Shown: positions 57,556 to 64,000 of the stretch, in pieces
Layout of the letters: each line of letters starts with the position of its first letter
How positions within the stretch are numbered: the stretch's first letter is position 1
NCBI RefSeq assembly: GCF_018991925.1
Contig: NW_024720724.1
Location: 1 to 64,000, forward strand
From: Homarus americanus
Lineage: Eukaryota; Arthropoda; Malacostraca; Decapoda; Nephropidae
Length of the DNA: 64,000 nucleotides
Direction of reading: 5' to 3'
Position numbers and translations under genes: made by a program
The notes under the pieces: generated by a model
Told to the model about the DNA's origin: nothing
What the model saw: only the letters and a program-made list of their open reading frames with translations
Databases searched by the model: none

Positions 57556-57757
57556 CAGTAAAAACCATTTAACGGACATCAATCTAACGGACATATTCCG
57601 TTATAAAGAGGTTTCACACACCTACCAAACCTTGTTATAATGGGCTGTATTCTCCCACAATAATCCGTTATAAGGAGGTTTCACACACCTACCAAACCTT
57701 GTTGTTATAATGGGCTGTTTTCTCCCACAATATTCCGTTATAAAGAGGTTTCACTCA
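57556..57757. mobile_element. short pogo/Tigger-like inverted-repeat element (MITE-like)
   Basis: Starts at a TA dinucleotide with CAGTAAAAACCATTTAACGG and ends CCGTTATAAAGAGGTTTCAC-TCA next to TA, an imperfect inverted match. CAGTA-type ends with TA targets and CGTTATAA motifs are typical of pogo/Tigger (Tc1/mariner superfamily) elements. The interior is a 67-70-bp segment repeated about two and a half times (GTTATAAAGAGGTTTCACAC at 57600, 57667 and 57737). No transposase. Confidence 0.45.
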
Positions 57758-58000
57758 TATAAGTCCCCAAGCCCCGTCTTATATAACAAGCTCGTTAGCA
57801 CAGGAGTGAACAACATATTTCCGATTCACAGGAAAGTAATAGATGAATTTTCAAGGTTGAAGGTCATACTCGAGGAGCTCCGTGTTGAATACTTGAAGGT
57901 TCGAGGAATAGAGTGTGTGTTTCTGCCTCAGAAACAAATAAATTAAAAATGTAAAAAAGAGAGAGAGAGTACACCTTTACCCACCTTATTTTGGTCACCA
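57758..58000. other. spacer with an unassigned short frame
   Basis: A plus frame (57710-57946, 78 codons) partly overlaps the MITE-like element and ends in an A-rich stretch (AATAAATTAAAAATG). I cannot assign it and do not call it a gene. Confidence 0.4.
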
Positions 58001-58002
58001 AT

Positions 58003-58250
58003 TTCACCCCCCCCCTTTTCTCCAGTCACCCATCCCCCATCCCAAGTCACTCTTTCCTCCTTCCTAGGTCTTCCCCCCTCTTCCTCCAGGTCACCCTCAC
58101 TCTCTGCCATGCCCCCCCCTCTCTCCTAGGTCACCGTCACCTCCCCAAGCCAGCCCCTCCCTTCCCCAGGTCCCCCTCCCCAGGTCCCCCCTCCCCCAGG
58201 TCACCCCTCCCCAGGTCACCCCCTCCCTAGGTCACCCCTCCCCCTAGACA
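58003..58250. repeat. C-rich ~16-bp repeat (CCCCAGGTCACCCCTC)
   Basis: Irregular CCCAGGTCACC units in C/T-rich sequence. Confidence 0.8.
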
Positions 58251-58429
58251 CAAGTAACGGGGTCTGGGAAGAGAGTTGTGTCATGTTTGGTTTTAATCAG
58301 CCGGCCGAATTAAGTCTCCCCAGGTGTGTGTGTACAGGTGTGTGTACAGGTGACCCGCTTTATCTTACCGAACTTCAACAACTACTACGGCTTTGATTAT
58401 CTCAGTCTTATGTGGGCTAATGTCTTGAT

Positions 58430-58845
58430 CACCTGTTATCTTGCTCACCTGATATTACTCACCTGTTATCTTGCTCATCTGTTATCTTGCTCACCTGTTA
58501 TCTTGCTCTGAATTTCTTATATTACTCACCTGCTATCTTGCTCACCTGTTATATTACTCACCTGTTATCTTGCTCACCTGTCATTACTCTCACCTGTTAT
58601 CTTTACTCACCTGTTATATTACCATATCTTGCTTCTATTACATGTCACCAAAGTACTTGTTTACCTGTTATCTTGCTCACCTGTTATCTTGCTCACATGT
58701 TATATCACTCACCTGTTATCTTGCACACCTGTTTACTCACCTGTTATCTTACTCACCTGTTATATTACTCGCCTGTTATCTTACTCACCTGTTATCTTAC
58801 TCACCTGTTATATTACTCGCCTGTTATCTTGCTCACCTGTTGATC
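58430..58845. repeat. 16-bp minisatellite (CTCACCTGTTATCTTG)
   Basis: About 24 units with variants TATATTACTC and TCGCCTG, and an insertion at 58625-58665. Each unit contains CACCTG. Confidence 0.94.
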
Positions 58846-59098
58846 TTAACACCACCTCCCTTGGTCATCATCTTTCCAGTGAGAAATATCTTAAAAGAAG
58901 ATTATCTGAAGACTTAGGTTGTGACGGTCTCTCGTTATCGTCCTCAGCGGACCCATGATGAGAAATATACGCCCTCAAGGGAGAAATATTTCAAGGGAGA
59001 TTTCATGAGTAGTCGCGCCCAGAGTAGGGAATATATAAGGGAGATTATAGTAAATTTTAGCGTAATGGTTTGGTTATCGGCTTGCCTGTGTCGTATTA

Positions 59099-59460
59099 TT
59101 TTAAGGGAGATTATCTTATGGTTTAAGGTAATGGTAAACTTTTTAAGGGAGATTATCTTATGGTTTAAGGTAATGGTAAGCTTTTTAAGGGAGATTATCT
59201 TATGGTTTAAGGTAATGGTAAACTTTTTAAGGGAGATTATCTTATGGTTTAAGGTAATGGTAAACTTTTTAAGGGAGATTATCTTATGGTTTAAGGTAAT
59301 GGTAAGCTCTTTAAGGGAGATTAATTTATTGTTTAAGTTAATGGAGAACTTTTTAAGGGAGACTATTTAATGATTTAAGGTAATGCCAAACATTTTAAGG
59401 GAGATTACTTTATGGTTCAAGATAATGGTAATATTTTAAGGAAGTTTACTTTATGGCTAA
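59099..59460 (+). repeat. 42-bp tandem repeat (14-codon period)
   Basis: About eight units with core TTAAGGGAGATTATCTTATG followed by GTTTAAGGTAATGGTAAACTTT. The first six are nearly identical and the last three diverge. 42 bp is 14 codons, so one plus frame (58921-59370) stays open, reading LREIILWFKVMVNF repeatedly. Not enough to call a protein. Confidence 0.95.
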
Positions 59461-60085
59461 GGTAATTGTTACCGCCACAATAGGATAAACTAGAAGGGAG
59501 AGAAAGGGAGACAGGAGAGAGACAGAGGGAGTATAGACAACGAGCTTTGCTGAGGTGTTAAATGTGAAACAGATGGCCCCTCGCCTCGGGCCGACTAGCT
59601 CGACTTGTCTCCAGCCGTCCAGTGAGTTATCAAGTCAGGGAGCTAATAGGTTCTACATTAGACCCGAAACACGTAAATTTTTATATAGTTTAACACCCTA
59701 CTCTACTCAAATATATTATATGTAGTCGTTAATAATGATGGTACATACTGTTGAATTAATTATATCATACGTAACAGTATCACATCAAATATATAATCAA
59801 TTTAGTATATATCAATAATTATCCTCTAGTGCAAATTAAATAAATAATAATATCATAGTTATATAGGTTGATAATATAGCTATTTAACCATTCTCTAAGA
59901 GTGTGATAATTGGCCCCCTTTGTCTACTAAGATTGTGTTACGATTTTATTAATATATTACAGTTGAATGACCTGTTGTTCCTCGCCCAAAATATAGTTCT
60001 TGTGTTATATTATTCTATTATGTTATGTAGAGATATATACAATACCCTGTTATTGGTGAATATAACAGTATTATTATTCTTTGTA
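59461..60085. other. AT-rich non-coding stretch
   Basis: About 625 bp. No repeats or genes recognised. Confidence 0.55.
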
Positions 60086-61325
60086 ACCTCTTGAGTACGA
60101 TGATTTAGCCTCTTGGGGACGATGATTTAGTCTCTTGAGTACGATGATTTAACCTCTTGAATACAATAATTTAGCCTCTTGGGGACGATGATTTAGCCTC
60201 TTGAGTACGATAATTTAGCGCCTTGAGTACGATGATTTAGTCTCTTGAGTACGATGATTTAACCTCTTGAATACGATAATTTAGCCTCTTGGGGACGATT
60301 ATTTAGCCTCTTGAGTACGATGATTTAGCCTCTTGAGTACGATGATTTAGCCTCTTGAGTACGATGATTTAACCTCTTGAGTACAATGATTTAGTCTCTT
60401 GAGTACGATGATTTAGTCTCTTGAGTACGATGATTTAGCCTCTTGAGTACGATGATTTTAGCCTCTTGGGGACGATGATTTAGCCTCTTGAGTACGATGA
60501 TTTAGCCTCTTGAGTACGATGATTTTAGCCTCTTGGGGACGATGATTTTAGCCTCTTGAGTACGATGATTTAGCCTCTTGAGTACGATGATTTAGCCTCC
60601 TGAGTACGATGATTTAACCTCTTGAGTACGATGATTTAGCCTCTGAGTACGATGATTTAACCTCCTGAGTACGATGATTTAGCCTCTTAGTACGATGATT
60701 TTAGCCTTTGGGGACGATGATTTAGCCTCTTGGGGACGATGATTTAGCCTCTTGAGTACGATGATTTAGCCTCTTGAGTACGATGATTTAGCCTCTTGAG
60801 TACGATGATTTTAGCCTCTTGAGTACGATGATTTAGCCTCTTTAGTACGATGGTTTAGCCTCTTGAGTACGATGATTTAGTCTCTTAGTACGATGTTTTA
60901 GCCTCTTGAGTACGATGATTTAACTCTTGAGGACGATGTTTAGCCTCTTGAGTACGATGATATAGTCTCTTGAGTACGATGATTTAGCCTCTTGAGTACG
61001 ATGATTTAACCTCTTATACGATGATTTAGCCTCTTGAGTACGATGATTTGGCCTCTTGAGTACGATGATTGCCTCTTGGTACGATGATTTAGCCTCTTGA
61101 GTACGATGATTTAGCCTCTTGAGTACGATGATTTAGCCTCTTGAGTACGATGATTTAACTCCTCTTGAGTACGATGATTTAGCCTCTTGAGTACGATGAT
61201 TTAGCCTCTTGAATACGATAATTTAGCCTCTTGGGGACGATGATTTAGCCTCTTGAGTACGATGATTTAGCCTCTTGAGTGATGATTTAGCCTCTTGGTA
61301 CGATGATTTAACCTCTTGAGTACGA
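60086..61325. repeat. 22-bp tandem array, about 56 units
   Basis: Unit core CCTCTTGAGTACGATGATTT plus AG. Main variants are CTTGGGGACG for CTTGAGTACG, ATTTAA for ATTTAG, TCTCTT for CCTCTT, and single-base T gains. Confidence 0.97.
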
Positions 61326-61546
61326 ACCCAACACGAACACGGAGATAAGCTACAATTAACACTGTCTCACCTGAACTACTGGCAATGTATGAGGAAGACA
61401 GACGGTGATAAAATATATGATGGAGTATCTCTAGATCCCAGACCTGAAGCACTGCGGGAATACTCACGGTGGGGGGGGTGGGAAGGAGGGTGGAGGGAGA
61501 TAGGAAGGGTTCTAAATTAAAGGGAGAGAGGGAGGAGATGTGACAG

Positions 61547-61581
<35 letters not shown>

Positions 61582-61748
61582 CAGAAAGACATATAGAGTA
61601 AAGAAGATATATTAAGAGAGAGAGAGAGAATGAGAGAGAGAGAGAGAGAGATAACTGAGACGTCAAGAAACACCACCACTATCTCTGCCTTATCCACCAG
61701 TGAGACAGGCCAGGTGAGACAATGTTCACGAGTGTCTCAATAATCGAC
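61326..61748. other. spacer with GT and GA microsatellites
   Basis: (GT)n at 61548-61580 and (GA)n at about 61614-61650 in otherwise unremarkable sequence. Confidence 0.7.
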
Positions 61749-61749
61749 C

Positions 61750-63090
61750 CAACAAGTGTGTTACTACGAGGGACTGTTTATATTGTGTTACGGTGAGGAG
61801 GTGTACGAGGACTGTTATTTGTGTTACGGTGGGCAAGTGTGTTACTACGGACTGTTATATTGTGTTACGGGTGAGGCAAATGTTTACTACGAGGACTGTT
61901 TATATTGTGTTACGGTGAGATAAGTGTGTTACTACGAGGGTCTGTTATATTGTGTTACGGTGAGGCAAGTGTGTTACTGAGGACTGTTATATTGTGGTGA
62001 GGAGGTACGAGGACTGTTACGTTGTGTTACGGTGGTGAGTGTGTTACTACGAAGACTGTTATATTGTGTTACGGTGAGGCAAGTGTGTTACTACGAGGAC
62101 TGTTTATATTGTGTTACGGTGAGAAATGTGTTACTACGAGGGTCTGTTATATTGTTACGGTAGGTAAGGACTGTTATATTGAGTGTGTACACAGACTGTT
62201 ATATTGTGTTACGGGTGAGGCAAGTGTGTTACTACGAGGACTGTTATATTGTGTTACGGGTGAGGCAAGTGTGTACTACGAGGGACTGTTATATTGTGTT
62301 ACGGTGAAAGTGTTTACTACGAGGGATGTTATATTGTGTTGGGGCAAGTGTGTTACACGAGGACTGTTATATTGTGTTACAGGTGAGGCAAGTGTGTTAC
62401 TACGAGGACTGTTATATGACTTATATTTACTGTTACTACGAGGACGTTATATTTACGGTGAGGCAGTGTGTTACTACGAGGACTGTTATATTGGTTACGG
62501 GTGAGGCAAGTGTGTTACTACGAGGACTGTTATATTGTGTTTCGGGTGAGGCAAGTGTGTTACTACGAGGACTGTTATATTGTGTTACGGTGAGCAAACA
62601 AAAAACAAACAAGGCAAGTGTGTTACTACAGGACTGTTATATTGTTTGAGTGTTACGAGGCTTACAAACAATTATATTGTGTCGGTGAGCAAGTGTGTTA
62701 CTACGAGGACTGTTATATTGTGTTTCGGGTTGAGGCAAGTGTGTTACTACGAGGACTGTTATATTGTGTTACAGGTGAGGCAAGTGTGTTACTACGAGGA
62801 CTGTTATATTGTGTTACGGTGAGGCAAGTGTGTTACTACGAGGACTGTTATATTGTGTTACGGTGAGCAAGTGTGTTACTACAGGGACTGTTATATTGTG
62901 TTACGGTGAGGCAAGTGTGTTACTAGAGGGACTGTTATATTGTGTTACGGGTGAGGCAAGTGTGTTACTACGAGGACTGTTTATATTGTGTTACGGTGTG
63001 TTACTAGAGGACTGTTATATTTGTTACGGGACAAGGTGTTACTACGAGACTGTTATATTTTTACGGTGAGACAATTGTACTGAGGACTGT
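61750..63090. repeat. ~44-bp tandem array, about 30 units
   Basis: Unit core TGTGTTACTACGAGGACTGT followed by TATATTGTGTTACGGTGAGGCAAG split over the period. Many single-base deletions and truncated units. Plus frames (CYYEDCYIVLR-like) are artefacts. Confidence 0.96.
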
Positions 63091-63154
63091 TATATTGTGT
63101 TGTGAGCAAGGACGACATATTTACAGGTGAGGCAATGGAAAATAGAGGTTGGAG

Positions 63155-63495
63155 AATTGGAACAAGAACTATAAGAATAACAACAAGAACAAGAATAGCA
63201 AGAAATAGAACAAGAACAAGAAAAAGAACAAGAACAAAAAAAGAACAAGAACAACAACAACAACAAGAAAAACAACAACAACAAGAACAACAACAAGAAG
63301 AATATCAAGAACTAGAAGAACAAGAACAATTAAGAATAACAAGAACAAGATATAGAGCAGGAAAAAGAACAAGATGAAGAAGAACAAAAGCAAGAAGAAC
63401 AAAACAAGAACAAGAAGAAGAGCAAGAAAAAGAACAAGAATAACAAGAACATGAATAAAAATAACAAGAAAAAAACACGAAAACGAAGAACACGA
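63155..63495. repeat. (AAGAAC)-type A-rich repeat
   Basis: Imperfect AAGAAC/AACAAC/AAGAAG units. Minus frames read Leu/Phe/Val-rich, plus frames Arg/Thr/Gln/Glu. Confidence 0.93.
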
Positions 63496-63597
63496 ACAAA
63501 ACAAAGAAGAACTAAGAAATCTACTGTCAGCATGCCTCATTATGGCCTGAGGGGGCGTGGGTCCTCACCTGTCAACCGCCTGACTCTGGAAAATTAA

Positions 63598-63752
63598 CCA
63601 ATCATAACACGTGGCTTTCATAATATTTTGATGTTATTGGGCGACTCTTGACAAACAAGGTAAAAGGTGTGATATAAATAACCCATCAAAATGTGACCAA
63701 TCGCAATACGTGGCTGACAATATGGTGTTGTTATTGGATCATTTTGACCAAT
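63598..63752. promoter_or_regulatory. promoter-like cluster: five CCAAT boxes, a CACGTG and a TATA box
   Basis: CCAAT at 63598, 63697 and 63748, and its inverse ATTGG at 63636 and 63733. A CACGTG E-box lies at 63608-63613, and TATAAATA at about 63673-63680. The segment is partly a diverged duplication: CCAATCATAACACGTGGCT at 63598 and CCAATCGCAATACGTGGCT at 63697, each followed about 35-40 bp later by TTATTGG. CCAAT clusters with 30-60-bp spacing are the usual NF-Y arrangement. No coding sequence follows inside the window, so function is unproven. Confidence 0.35.
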
Positions 63753-63849
63753 CATAGGACAAAGGTGAATTAAAGGATCGACATTACTTAAAACAAATGA
63801 TACTGTATATTGTTATATTTTGAAATACAAGATTATTCGGATAATATCT

Positions 63850-63871
63850 TCTCTCTCTCTCTCTCTCTCTC
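63850..63871. repeat. (CT)n microsatellite
   Basis: Short perfect CT run. Confidence 0.93.
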
Positions 63872-63886
63872 GACCCTGATCGACTC

Positions 63887-63908
63887 TAACCTAACCTAAC
63901 CTAACCTA
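63887..63908 (-). repeat. interstitial (TTAGG)n, minus strand
   Basis: Four CCTAA units. Confidence 0.9.
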
Positions 63909-64000
63909 TACGCGCTGGGTTCATTTTAGAACGGCCTCCATCAGAGCTGAGGTCAATCATGACTGGTTTCCCTCAGAACTATGACCCATAACAGCTGGGG

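Noticed and set aside
57710..57946. 78-codon plus frame ending near an A-rich tract
   Set aside because: Starts inside the MITE-like element and has no homology I recognise. The A-rich end alone does not make it a processed gene.

Overview
This is eukaryotic nuclear DNA, almost certainly from an arthropod and most plausibly a decapod crustacean. I see no complete host gene. The grounds are extreme microsatellite and minisatellite density, interstitial (TTAGG)n blocks (the usual arthropod telomere unit), long AT-rich non-coding stretches, and decayed retroelements with frameshifted reading frames. By my summing of the intervals below, about half of the 64 kb is tandem repeat. The very long open frames in the window are stop-free readings of short tandem units, not genes.

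Layout. 44-800 is a ~30-bp minisatellite. 2.70-11.29 kb is a 14-bp minisatellite split by a minus-strand Ty3/gypsy-type LTR retrotransposon (7088-10191). That element has two ~275-bp LTRs, a polypurine tract, a tRNA-type primer-binding site, a 5-bp target-site duplication, and decayed gag, protease and integrase C-terminus, but no reverse transcriptase, RNase H or integrase core. After a possible isolated exon (11330-11467) and a CAA-rich tract, 12.1-15.3 kb holds two copies of one non-LTR retrotransposon family on the minus strand: one with a decayed reverse transcriptase and one reduced to its 3' end. Both end in (GTA)n. 15.6-16.6 kb is a purine-rich block. 17.5-17.9 kb is a 30-bp array in which nearly every unit carries the palindrome TGACGTCA.

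18-31 kb is mostly low-complexity DNA: ATT, CA, CT, GA, GATA, ATGT and ACC microsatellites, purine/pyrimidine blocks, G-rich minisatellites and TTAGG blocks. 31.26-44.83 kb holds four large arrays: a 40-bp unit, a 29-bp unit, a pyrimidine/CAG unit of about 18-20 bp, and a 15- to 20-bp unit. 45-64 kb alternates AT-rich non-coding DNA with further arrays (28-, 59-, 16-, 25-, 35-, 16-, 42-, 22- and ~44-bp units), a short pogo/Tigger-like element, and a CCAAT/TATA-rich promoter-like stretch near the right end.

No genes act together here. The biology visible is repeat turnover: retroelements landing in satellites, microsatellites at retroelement ends, and arrays made of regulatory-looking motifs (CRE palindromes, E-box hairpins, splice-acceptor-like units). 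Many array units and the retroelement frames differ by single-base indels. Some of that may be read or assembly error rather than biology.
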